NCBI GenBank assembly: GCA_009843525.1 | Contig: VYDH01000016.1 | Coordinates: 124,001 to 188,000 of the forward strand | DNA from: Acidimicrobiales bacterium | GTDB taxonomy: Bacteria; Actinomycetota; Acidimicrobiia; Acidimicrobiales; Poriferisodalaceae | Direction: 5' to 3' | DNA: 64,000 bases | In this document: one piece after another, positions 35,183 to 45,925 of the stretch | How the letters are laid out: each line of letters starts with the position of its first letter | Position numbering within the stretch: position 1 is the first letter of the stretch | Notes under the pieces: model-generated | What the model saw: only the letters and a program-made list of their open reading frames with translations | What the model was told of the DNA's origin: nothing | Databases searched by the model: none | Made by a program: the position numbers and the translations under genes

Positions 35183-38100
35183 GTGAGCTCGCCGACATTG
35201 GGAGAGCAGCCGTCGCCCGCTGCATCTGAACCGGCCGTTCCGGCGCCGGCGCCTGCGGTTGCTGCCATCGTCACGACGGGATCGCAGTGGTCCGATGCCG
35301 AATTCACCCTGCGGGCCCTCGCCGCCCAGGACTACCCGCGGCTCGCGGTGCTGGTGCTGTGCGATGCCGAAGGGGAGCAGGGGCTTCGGGTCCGAGAGCT
35401 GCTTCCCACCGCCGCTGTTGCGGATCCCGTGTCGTTTCGCAGAAGTCGAGGCCGTGGGATGCAGCGCGGGCGGATGGGCGCTGTCAACAACCGGGGAGCA
35501 TCGCTGGTCCGGGGAGCCGACTACCTCCTCTTCCTCTCCGATCGCGTCGCGCTGGCATCCGATGCCATCAGCATTCTCGTCGACGATGCCGAGAACGTCC
35601 CGGGCCGGATCGTCGGTGTCGCCGGTCCCAAGCTGCTCGACGCCAGCGACGGTCTGACGCTGCGCGATCTTGGCGGCACCGCTGACCGCCTCGGGGTCCG
35701 GATTCCCGTCGCCGGTCAGGACGAACTCGACCAAGAACAGCACGATGAGGCCCGCGATCTGTTCGTGGCTCCCACTGAGGCGATGCTGGTGCGGGAGGAC
35801 ATCTTCCGCATCGTCGGCGGCTTCGATCCAGCGCTCGAAGGCGACGGCGCTGTTGTCGACCTCTGCTGGCGGATCCAGCTCTCAGGTGCGCGGGTCCGGG
35901 TGGTGCCGTCTGCAACCGGGACGGTGCAGTCAGATACAGCGCCGGCCGCTCACGGGCCCTCGGCGCGCCAGCATGAGCATCGAGCCCGGCTGCGCACCAT
36001 GGCGAAGTGCTACGGGTGGGTGCACCTGCTGCCTGCCGTGATTCTTGCGGCAGTGCTGGCTGCGGGTGAGGTGGTGCTGGCCGCGCTGCGTGGGCGGTTC
36101 GCCCAAGCCTCAGACGTGGCACTGGCATGGCTGTGGAACGCCCGCCACCTCGGCGGCACGTTCGCACTACGCGGCGCTGCCAAGCGCTACCGGCGGGTGC
36201 GAGATGCCGATCTGCGCCGATTGCAGCAGGGCGGTTCGGTACGTGTCGCCGACTGGTTCCGCTATCGCCTGAGTCCAGAAGGCGGACTGGCGGCACGGAC
36301 CACGATCGACGAGAGCATCCTGGGCACCTGGCGACGCAATGCGCACCGGACGGTGTGGGTGGTCTGGCTGGGGGTGCTCGGGCTGATCGCCTTCGGCTCG
36401 CGCCACCTGCTCACGGGCGGCGTCGGGGCATACGGCCAGTTCGCACACTTCCCCGACGCCGGCACGATGCTCGGGGCGTACCTGGACGGCTGGCGCGACA
36501 GCGGGGTCGGTGCAGCCGGGATCGGCCCTCCCGCGATGGGCCTGCTAGGCCTCGCTGGCGCTGTGCTGCTTGGCGGTGTCGGGCTTTTGAGGAACATCGC
36601 TATCTGGGGCTTGGTGCTCGCGGGCCCCGTCGGCATGTGGCGGTTGTGCGCCACCGGTTCGAGTGAAGACGGGCCGAGCCGCAATGGCCGGCTGGTCGCC
36701 CTTGTGTTGTACGCCGTGTGCCCGTTGCCGTACAACGCGCTGGCGGCCGGCCGCTGGGATGTACTGCTGGCATACGGAACTGCACCTGCGATCGTGCTGC
36801 TCACCAGCCGCCTGGTGGGCACCTCGGCTGCTCGGCCGCCACGCGACGGCTCCCGGCGCGGCACGGCAGCCAGGCTGGCCTCGCTCGCCTTGCTCCTTGC
36901 TGTTGTGGCAGCGTTCGAGCCGTTCATCGTTGTGCTGGCCGCCGCGGCGGGGGTGGCCCTCGCCTTGGTCGAGCTGGTGCGCCGTGCGCCGCGCCGTGAG
37001 CCGCTCGGCGCGCCGGTCGCCGGATTGCTGCGGGTAGCTGTGGCCGTGGCACTCGCAGCGGTGGCGCATCTTCCCTGGCTGTTCGAGTTCGGTTCATTGC
37101 GCGCCTTCCTCGAAGTCTCGCTCGGCGGCCGCACCTCGTCGACGCCGTTGTCGCTGGGGGAGCTGTTGCGGTTCCAGACCGGCCCGCTCGGCGACCTGCC
37201 GCTCAGCTGGGGTCTGCTGGCTGCCGCGGCAGTGCCGCTATTGGTCGGGAGCGGGGGCCGGCTGTGGCTGGCGGTGCGTGGCTGGCTGGTAGCGCTGGCC
37301 GGCTTCGCGTTCGCATGGGTCATCGTGGCCGGCTGGGCCGACCAGCTGGTCAGCAGCGCAACGCCGGAGCTCTCGCTCGCCGAAGTGTCCTTGGCATTCG
37401 GGGCTGTCGGCCTGTGCTGGGCCGCAGCAGCAGGGCCTGCAACGCTGGCGACCGCCGACTCAGACGCACCTCCACGGATCCGCAGTGCCATGGTCTTGCT
37501 GAGCGGCATTGCGGTGGGTGCCATGGTGCTCCCGACTGCGTGGGCGTCGATCGACGGCGACTGGTCGGCGCCGAGCTTCGATCACCGGGTGCCGCTCGGG
37601 CTGGTCGATGACCGGGACGTCGGGCCCGACTACCGGGTGCTCTGGCTCGGTGCCCCCGAGGTCTTGCCGTTGCGCGGCTCCGACCTCGGCGTGGAGGGAC
37701 TCGCCATGGGGATGTCGGTGCGGGGGTATCCCGACATCCGGCACTCGTGGGCCACGCCGCAAGCACCCGGCGATGAACGCCTGGCTAACGCCGTACGGGT
37801 GGGGCTGGCGGGCGACACGCTGCGATTAGGGCGGTTGCTGGGTTCTTTCGGCGTCAGGTATGTCGTGGTAGTGGAACGCTCTGGACCGTCATACACCGAC
37901 GGCTGGGACCGACCGGTGTCCGCGGCGGTCTCCGAAGCGCTCGCCTCGCAGATCGATCTGCGCCCGCTGGCGGCAGATCCCTCGGTGCAAGTGTTCCGCA
38001 ACGAGGCGTGGTGGTCGTCGCGGTCACAGTTCTCCCGGCCGATTCCGGCTGGCTTCGCCGCTGACCCAGTGGATCTCGTCGTGAGCGACTTGACCGACGG

Positions 38101-38449
38101 CATCGGCGTGCTCATCGACTACCGGTCGGCTACTAGTCAGTTCGGACCGGTGGGTGCCGGCACCGTGCTGGTCGCTGATTCCTACGATCCGGGCTGGCGA
38201 CTTCACATCGACAATGCGGACAATGCAGGCGCTGCAGCAGTTGAGCCGGCACCGGCGCTGGGCTGGGCGATGCGCTTCGATCCGCCCCAAGCCGGCCAGG
38301 CTGAGCTGCGCTTCGAACGTTCTGCCGTGGTGTCCAACCGGATCGCTGCGCAGGTGCTGATCTGGCTGGCGCTGATCTGGGTGGCGATCGGCCAGCCGAC
38401 CCCCCTCGCCGACCGACTCGCTGCGCTCATGAAGAGGTCAACGCGGTGA
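35183..38449 (+). CDS. Very large membrane glycosyltransferase (GT2 domain plus multi-TM region)
   Basis: The 1088-residue protein has a Pro/Ala-rich start, a family-2-like glycosyltransferase domain (~25-265; VAAIVTTGSQW, LLFLSDRVALA with the DxD-like position, VREDIFRIVGGFDPAL), a TM pair (~285-310), a cytoplasmic stretch, then about a dozen TM spans (~395-790) and a C-terminal extracytoplasmic part (~800-1050) before a last TM (~1060). This architecture, immediately before a DUF5719-like gene, recurs in actinobacterial envelope loci. It probably polymerises or exports a glycan; donor unknown. GTG 35183 is the first good start 26 bases after the previous stop. Confidence 0.78.
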   Translation: MSSPTLGEQPSPAASEPAVPAPAPAVAAIVTTGSQWSDAEFTLRALAAQDYPRLAVLVLCDAEGEQGLRVRELLPTAAVADPVSFRRSRGRGMQRGRMGAVNNRGASLVRGADYLLFLSDRVALASDAISILVDDAENVPGRIVGVAGPKLLDASDGLTLRDLGGTADRLGVRIPVAGQDELDQEQHDEARDLFVAPTEAMLVREDIFRIVGGFDPALEGDGAVVDLCWRIQLSGARVRVVPSATGTVQSDTAPAAHGPSARQHEHRARLRTMAKCYGWVHLLPAVILAAVLAAGEVVLAALRGRFAQASDVALAWLWNARHLGGTFALRGAAKRYRRVRDADLRRLQQGGSVRVADWFRYRLSPEGGLAARTTIDESILGTWRRNAHRTVWVVWLGVLGLIAFGSRHLLTGGVGAYGQFAHFPDAGTMLGAYLDGWRDSGVGAAGIGPPAMGLLGLAGAVLLGGVGLLRNIAIWGLVLAGPVGMWRLCATGSSEDGPSRNGRLVALVLYAVCPLPYNALAAGRWDVLLAYGTAPAIVLLTSRLVGTSAARPPRDGSRRGTAARLASLALLLAVVAAFEPFIVVLAAAAGVALALVELVRRAPRREPLGAPVAGLLRVAVAVALAAVAHLPWLFEFGSLRAFLEVSLGGRTSSTPLSLGELLRFQTGPLGDLPLSWGLLAAAAVPLLVGSGGRLWLAVRGWLVALAGFAFAWVIVAGWADQLVSSATPELSLAEVSLAFGAVGLCWAAAAGPATLATADSDAPPRIRSAMVLLSGIAVGAMVLPTAWASIDGDWSAPSFDHRVPLGLVDDRDVGPDYRVLWLGAPEVLPLRGSDLGVEGLAMGMSVRGYPDIRHSWATPQAPGDERLANAVRVGLAGDTLRLGRLLGSFGVRYVVVVERSGPSYTDGWDRPVSAAVSEALASQIDLRPLAADPSVQVFRNEAWWSSRSQFSRPIPAGFAADPVDLVVSDLTDGIGVLIDYRSATSQFGPVGAGTVLVADSYDPGWRLHIDNADNAGAAAVEPAPALGWAMRFDPPQAGQAELRFERSAVVSNRIAAQVLIWLALIWVAIGQPTPLADRLAALMKRSTR

Positions 38450-40110
38450 AGGTCATCCGATGGCTGCCCCGGTTGCTGATTCCGCTGGCACTCGCGGCAG
38501 CGCTGGTGATCGACACCCGCGACGACCGGGCGCCGACCTCTGTTGCGGCCGAAGGCCCGCAGGCGCAGGCGCAGGTCGCGGTGCCGCCCCCCGATGCGCT
38601 GACATCGAGCTGGTTCTGCCCCCTCGTCGGCCTGCGGGGACCAGTCCAGGGTTTCGGAGAGGTCACCACAGAGGTGCTGCTCACCAACATGACGGCCGAG
38701 GTGGCATCGGTGTCGGTCGAGTTCCGAGGACGCACAACGGGTCGGCAGTATGTGATGGCCGACGTTGCGCCGCATAGCACCGGGGTGGTCAGCACGTCTG
38801 ACTATGTGAGTGACGAGGTCACCGGTGCACTGGTGGAGTCTTCGTCGGGTGGGCTGGCAGTAACGCGCAGGTTTGTCTCGCCGCTCGGGATCGACGAGGC
38901 TCGCTGTTCGAGCGTGCTGGCTCCGGATTGGTACGTGCCCGTCGGCGATACGCAGACCGACGCGCTGGCGGTGCTGGCCATCATGAATCCGCTGCCCCGG
39001 GACGCGATCGTCGATGTCACCTTTGCATCGGAAGCAGAATTCGGCCCGTTCGTGGCGCCGGCGCTGACGGGAGTGGTGGTACCTGCGTGGAGCACTGTCG
39101 CCGTTGATATCGGCGAGCATGCGCGCCGTCGAGACGTTGTGGCGGCATCAGTACGGGCCCGCGCCGGCCGGATCGCAGTGGACTCGCTCGTGGCCTACGA
39201 CGGGAGCGTCGGCCGCCGCGGTCTGGCTGCGGAGCTGGCTTCGGTGGCCACCGGCCGGCGCTGGCTTGTGCCGGTGGCCGGCATTGACGACGGCACACGC
39301 TTGTGGGTGCGGATCTTCAACCCGTCCGACGATGTGGCGGAAGTCACTGCGTCCATCGTGTCCGACGACCCGCTCAGTGATCATCTGGCCTTCGCCGTGG
39401 CATCGCACGACGTGGTGGAGTTGAAAGTCACCCCGCCCAGTGAGCTGGCACCGGGACTGGAAACGCTCCTCGCCACACCAGGAGTCCCCTTCGGTGTGTC
39501 GGTTGCCTCGCAGAATGACGTTCCCATCGTCGTGTGGGCAGAAGCGCTGGTGGGCAGTGCGGCGAGCCCGCTCACCGACCTCAGTGCCGATCGGGATACT
39601 GCCTCCGAAGCCGAGCCGGAGGACGAGTCCGTCACGGTGGTGGCCCAGACTGGCGGCGCAACCGACGCCACAGAGTCTGGTGCCGCTGCCGGAGTTGTCG
39701 ACGAACCGGCAGTCGAGGCCCGCCCTCCGGTACTGCGGGCGCGGTCGGGCCTTGCTTTCGTGCCGGGTGTCGTCCAGACGGGCGACCGGTGGCTGGTCGT
39801 CATTGCGCCGCAATCCGGTGACGAGGCGTTTGTGACGATTATGACGGATCCGTTCGCGCCGTCCGAAACCGGTGCCCCCGATGACGGCGATTCAGCTGAG
39901 TTGGCAGGCGGCCATGGCCGCGTGGTGGTCGCGACGCTGAGTCGCGAGACGGTGGCCGTCATCGACGTGCCGGCATCGGGTGTGATCACTCACCGGTTAG
40001 CCAGCGGCACGGCCCGCCTTCTCGTGTCCGACACGCCGTTCGCAGTGCTGCTGTGGCAGGCACGAGTGTCCGATGCAGGCCTGAGCGTGGCGCATCCGGT
40101 GGCCTGGTGA
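38446..40110 (+). CDS. Extracytoplasmic DUF5719-like protein
   Basis: The 554-residue protein has an N-terminal TM/signal anchor (~6-21: LPRLLIPLALAAALVI), then mostly beta-rich sequence: FCPLVGLRGPVQGFGEVTTEVLLTNMTAEVASVSVEF, with repeated 'V.I.NP....A.V' segments, and an acidic low-complexity linker (~385-430). The CPL/F..G......L.NP pattern and position after the giant glycosyltransferase match DUF5719 in other actinobacteria; that name is from memory of the synteny. Start overlaps the glycosyltransferase by GTGA, so the two proteins probably act together at the outer membrane face. Confidence 0.7.
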   Translation: MKVIRWLPRLLIPLALAAALVIDTRDDRAPTSVAAEGPQAQAQVAVPPPDALTSSWFCPLVGLRGPVQGFGEVTTEVLLTNMTAEVASVSVEFRGRTTGRQYVMADVAPHSTGVVSTSDYVSDEVTGALVESSSGGLAVTRRFVSPLGIDEARCSSVLAPDWYVPVGDTQTDALAVLAIMNPLPRDAIVDVTFASEAEFGPFVAPALTGVVVPAWSTVAVDIGEHARRRDVVAASVRARAGRIAVDSLVAYDGSVGRRGLAAELASVATGRRWLVPVAGIDDGTRLWVRIFNPSDDVAEVTASIVSDDPLSDHLAFAVASHDVVELKVTPPSELAPGLETLLATPGVPFGVSVASQNDVPIVVWAEALVGSAASPLTDLSADRDTASEAEPEDESVTVVAQTGGATDATESGAAAGVVDEPAVEARPPVLRARSGLAFVPGVVQTGDRWLVVIAPQSGDEAFVTIMTDPFAPSETGAPDDGDSAELAGGHGRVVVATLSRETVAVIDVPASGVITHRLASGTARLLVSDTPFAVLLWQARVSDAGLSVAHPVAW

Positions 40111-40117
40111 ACGGCTG

Positions 40118-40533
40118 ATGGAGCGCCTCGTCATTGCCGTAGTCCTGATCGTTGTCGCGATCGCGATCGCGTCGCTCGCCCAGCGCCGCCGCGGTGCATC
40201 GGCCACGGCAGTGCCGAGGTCGGAACTGCCCCCGGTCGTCGATCTCGCGGCGGTGGGCATCCCGGCAGGCCCGGCGCTGGTGGTCTTCACCGAAGAGACC
40301 TGCCGCACCTGTCAATCAGCCCTCGCAGTGGTGCGAGGCCCCGCTGGCGCAGGGTTGCCAGTCGCCGAAGTGCCGTTCGGCGTCGAGCAGGAGCTGCATC
40401 GCCAGCACGGCATCGACACTGTGCCGACAACGGTGGTAGCCGACGTCGACGGCCGCGTGGTCGATGGCTGGGTCGGCAGCGTTGACCTGTCCGGCCTGGC
40501 CGCGGCCCTGGCGCAGGCAGTACCCCGCGCCGA

Positions 40534-40537
<4 letters not shown>
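40118..40537 (+). CDS. Membrane-anchored thioredoxin-like protein (CxxC)
   Basis: The 139-residue protein has one N-terminal TM (~4-20) and a thioredoxin fold with ALVVFTEETCRTCQSAL (the redox pair C-R-T-C near residues 63-66), VEQELHRQHGIDTVPTTVV with the cis-Pro, and a closing helix. It starts 7 bases after the DUF5719-like gene and is the fourth gene of that unit. It may be a thiol-disulfide partner of envelope proteins. Its stop shares TTAG with convergent ftsH. Confidence 0.8.
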
Positions 40538-42468
<1,931 letters not shown>

Positions 42469-42550
42469 GGGTTCATGCTAAGAGGCTGAGCCGCTATGCG
42501 GCGATGCCGTGGCCCGAGCGGCCCGTGTCGTCGCCCCTCCACCCGGCCTC

Positions 42551-42556
42551 TAGCCT
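42551..42556 (+). promoter_or_regulatory. -10 box for leaderless giant glycosyltransferase gene
   Basis: TAGCCT lies exactly 6 bases before GTG 42563 with no ribosome site, fitting leaderless transcription. The 94-base spacer to ftsH must hold promoters for both divergent genes. Confidence 0.5.
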
Positions 42557-42562
42557 GCGCGG

Positions 42563-45500
42563 GTGGCCGCACTGACCACGCGCCCCCCGGATACGGGGTC
42601 GGTGTTGCGAGCGTGGGTTGAAGCTGCGGTGGTCGTGGCGAGCTGCGTCGCGGTGGTGGCGTGGCTCGATCCAGGCCGGATCCTCTCGGTGGCGACGCCC
42701 ACCGGCGGGGACATGGGCGCCCATGTCTGGGGACCGGCCTTCTTGCGCCATGAGCTGTTGCCGGCGGGCTCGCTGCGCGGCTGGACGATGGAGTGGTACG
42801 CCGGCATGCCCGCCATGCACTTCTACATGGTGCTGCCGTACCTGATGATCGTGGCGGCGAACGTGGTGCTGCCCTACGGCGTGGCGTTCAAGCTGGTGGC
42901 GATCAGCGGCATCGTGTCGATGCCGGCCGCTGCCTGGCTCATGGGTCGGCTGGCGGGGTGGGCGCAACCGCTGCGGATGCTGCTGCCCGCCGCGCTGCTG
43001 CTGTTCGTCTTCGATGTCAACTTCACGATTTACGGCGGGAATGCAGCCTCGACGCTGGCAGGGGAGTTCGCGTTCTCGATCGCGCTGTCAGCGACGCTCG
43101 TGTACTTGGGCATGCTCTGGCGCTCGCTGGAGCGGGGGACCGGGCGCGCCCGGGCGAGCCTGGTGTTGGCGTTCGTGGCCCTGTGCCATCCCATCCCGCT
43201 GGCGTTCGCGGTCACCGCCAGCATCCTGATAGTTGCGATGCGCGGCCTCCACGCGCTGCCTGGACGCATGGGCCGGATCCCGGTGCTGGGTGCGTCCATT
43301 GCGGCGATCATGCTGTGGGCCGCCATCTGGAACCTTGCCGAGTCTCCGCTGACTCGTCTGGCGGTGCCTGCGGGCGCCGTTGCGGTGCTCGTGGCCATGG
43401 AGTGGCGCCGGTCGTGGCACGCGCTGGTCATCGGCATCATCGGCGGAGCGCTGTCTGCGTTCTGGACGGTGCCGTTCGTCGCCCGGCGGGCGTACCTCAA
43501 CGACATGGGCTGGGAACGGCTCACCTCGGTCCGGGAGAATTTGTTCTTCACCGACAAGATCAGCGGCGACGGGGCGCACCACAGCATCACCTGGCTGCTC
43601 GTGCTTGCGGGCGTCGGGGCCGTCGTCGGTCTCGCACGCTGGTACCGCCCGGCGCTGACGTGGACGGTCATCGCCTTCACGATGGCCATGGGGTTTGTCC
43701 ACTGGCCCCAGCACCGGCTGTGGAACGCACGCATCCTGCCGTTCTGGTACCTGGCGGTGTACGTGCTGGCGGCGATGGGCCTGTGGCTCATCATCGACAC
43801 GCTGACTCGTCGCCGCGCTCCTGCTGCGGCTACTCCAGATGCGTACGCCTCGGATGCAGACGCTCCGGCTGCCGATCTCCCGGCCACTGCGGCGCAGGGG
43901 CCGGTGGCATCCGGACATGGCGTGTTGCCGTGGGTCCGGACAGTCGTGCCAGTCGTCGCCTTGGCGGCGGCAGCAGGCCTGCTGTCATTGCAATTCGGCA
44001 ACTGGCCCGCTGCGAGGCGCCACGCCGACGGCGCACATCGCTTGGGACCGTTCACGGTGTCCGCAGAGGATCGCAACTTCGTGCACGGCTGGGCCGACTG
44101 GAACTTTCGCGGCTACGAGGGCCGCCCGGCGTATCCCGAGTACCACGAATTCGTCACAGAGATGAGCGATATCGGCAAGACGCCTGCATACGGCTGCGGG
44201 CGCCTGTTGTGGGAGTACGACCGGGACATCGTGGGTGCGTACGGCACGCCGATGGCCCCGATGCTGCTGCCGCACTGGACTGACGGCTGCATCGCCTCTA
44301 TGGAGGGTCTCTACTTCGAGTCGTCGCCCACCGTGCCGTTCCACTTCCTCATGCAGTCGGAGCTGTCGGCGTCGCCCTCGCGTCCGATGCGCGGCCTTCC
44401 CTACAACGCCTTGAATTTCGATTTGGGCGTTCCCCACCTGCAGATGTCGGGCGTGCGCTACTACGCAGCGTTCAGCACCGAAGCGACCACAGCAGCCCAG
44501 AATTCTGCTGACCTGCTGCACATTGCCACGGCGGGGCCGTGGTCGATTTACCTCGTCGCCGACAGCGACCTGGTGTCGCCGCTGCCGTTCGAGCCAGCCG
44601 TGGCCGACGATGTGTCCCAAGCCGGACGAGCGTGGACCGATCCGGCTGCAATCTGGTGGAACGACCCGGCGGCGTGGGCTGTGCCGATTGCTGCTGATGG
44701 GCCCGAGCACTGGTCCAGGGTGTCGCTGCTGGCGCCCCCCGATCCAGACGGGGCGCCGCCTGCGTCGTTGACGCGATTCAGCGCGGCACCGAGGCGCGCC
44801 TTGCCGCCGGTCCAGATCAGCAACCCCGAGGTGGAGCGGGACCGGCTGTCGTTCTCGGTGGATCGGCCCGGCATTCCGGTGCTGGTGAAGGTGTCGTACT
44901 TCCCGAACTGGTCGGTGCACGGTGCTGAGGGTCCGTACCGGGTGACACCCAACTGGATGGTCGTGATCCCCACCGACGAGCGAGTCGAGCTGAGCTACGG
45001 CGCCACTGCGGTGGAGTATCTCGCTTGGCTGACAACGCTGCTCGGCGCGGCAGCGCTGGCGCTGGTCGCCGTACGGCCCCCGGTGCGCTTCTTCCGTCGC
45101 TCAGAGGCTGAGTCCCCGCCCCGCGCGGGCCGCCTGCAACCTCCCACCGGCATTGAGCCGGCGGTCTCGGTAGTGCTGCCGGCGTACCAAGCAGCGCACC
45201 TCGTCGGCGCAGCCGTCACCGAGATCAGCGCAGCTCTGGGCGGCCACGTAGCTCTGGATGGCCCGCTCGAGATCGTGGTGGTCGATGACGGTTCGACCGA
45301 CGGCACAGCAGAAGCGGCCCGGCGAGCAGGCGCTGATGTGGTGGTGTCGCTGGAGGCCAACCGGGGCAAGGGTGCTGCGGTGCGCGCCGGGATGCTGGCA
45401 GCGAGCGGCCGTCTGCGTCTGTTCACCGATGTCGATCTCGCCTATCCGCCCGGGCAGCTCGCTTCGCTCATCGATGCGCTGCGTGACGGGGCCGATGTCG

Positions 45501-45925
45501 CGCTGGGCAACCGGCGCCACGCCGAAGCACGAACGATCAGCCCGGCGCGGCCTGCCAGGGTGTTCGCGAGCCGGATGTTCAACGCCTTCACGCGCCTCGT
45601 GCTCCTGCGTCGCTACCGAGACACGCAGTGCGGCTTCAAGGGCTTCACCGCCGGGGCTGCAGAGGAAATCTTCGGCCGCGCAGTCATTGACGGGTTCGCC
45701 TTCGACGTCGAGGTGCTCTACCTCGTCGAGCACCTCGAGCTGACAACCGCCGAAGTGCCCGTCACCGTGGATCACTCAGCCGATACCACCGTCCGGCTGA
45801 TGGCCCAGTTGCCCAGAGTCGTGGCCGACATCGGCCGCATCCGTCACCGCGCCGCCGCGGGCGCCTACGACGCCCCTCGAGTGCCGCCATCCGGCATGCC
45901 TGCCGGCCCGGCCCCTCAGGCTTGA
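42563..45925 (+). CDS. Fused multi-TM membrane protein (GT-C-like) and DPM1-type GT2 glycosyltransferase
   Basis: The 1120-residue protein has two parts. Residues ~1-860 have about eleven TM spans (first near 20-37; several to ~430), with GGDMGAHVWGPAF after TM1, as in YfhO/6-pyruvoyl-tetrahydropterin-synthase-related membrane proteins that resemble GT-C transferases, and a large outside domain (~470-830) before a last TM (~832). Residues ~866-1100 are a complete DPM1-like GT2: VSVVLPAYQAAHLV, VVVDDGSTDGTAE, LEANRGKGAAVRAGM, FTDVDLAYPP, and DTQCGFKGFTAGAAEEIF. One polypeptide could thus both load a lipid-linked sugar inside and transfer it outside; this is inference. It overlaps the convergent kamA stop by 10 bases. 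Confidence 0.8.
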   Translation: MAALTTRPPDTGSVLRAWVEAAVVVASCVAVVAWLDPGRILSVATPTGGDMGAHVWGPAFLRHELLPAGSLRGWTMEWYAGMPAMHFYMVLPYLMIVAANVVLPYGVAFKLVAISGIVSMPAAAWLMGRLAGWAQPLRMLLPAALLLFVFDVNFTIYGGNAASTLAGEFAFSIALSATLVYLGMLWRSLERGTGRARASLVLAFVALCHPIPLAFAVTASILIVAMRGLHALPGRMGRIPVLGASIAAIMLWAAIWNLAESPLTRLAVPAGAVAVLVAMEWRRSWHALVIGIIGGALSAFWTVPFVARRAYLNDMGWERLTSVRENLFFTDKISGDGAHHSITWLLVLAGVGAVVGLARWYRPALTWTVIAFTMAMGFVHWPQHRLWNARILPFWYLAVYVLAAMGLWLIIDTLTRRRAPAAATPDAYASDADAPAADLPATAAQGPVASGHGVLPWVRTVVPVVALAAAAGLLSLQFGNWPAARRHADGAHRLGPFTVSAEDRNFVHGWADWNFRGYEGRPAYPEYHEFVTEMSDIGKTPAYGCGRLLWEYDRDIVGAYGTPMAPMLLPHWTDGCIASMEGLYFESSPTVPFHFLMQSELSASPSRPMRGLPYNALNFDLGVPHLQMSGVRYYAAFSTEATTAAQNSADLLHIATAGPWSIYLVADSDLVSPLPFEPAVADDVSQAGRAWTDPAAIWWNDPAAWAVPIAADGPEHWSRVSLLAPPDPDGAPPASLTRFSAAPRRALPPVQISNPEVERDRLSFSVDRPGIPVLVKVSYFPNWSVHGAEGPYRVTPNWMVVIPTDERVELSYGATAVEYLAWLTTLLGAAALALVAVRPPVRFFRRSEAESPPRAGRLQPPTGIEPAVSVVLPAYQAAHLVGAAVTEISAALGGHVALDGPLEIVVVDDGSTDGTAEAARRAGADVVVSLEANRGKGAAVRAGMLAASGRLRLFTDVDLAYPPGQLASLIDALRDGADVALGNRRHAEARTISPARPARVFASRMFNAFTRLVLLRRYRDTQCGFKGFTAGAAEEIFGRAVIDGFAFDVEVLYLVEHLELTTAEVPVTVDHSADTTVRLMAQLPRVVADIGRIRHRAAAGAYDAPRVPPSGMPAGPAPQA

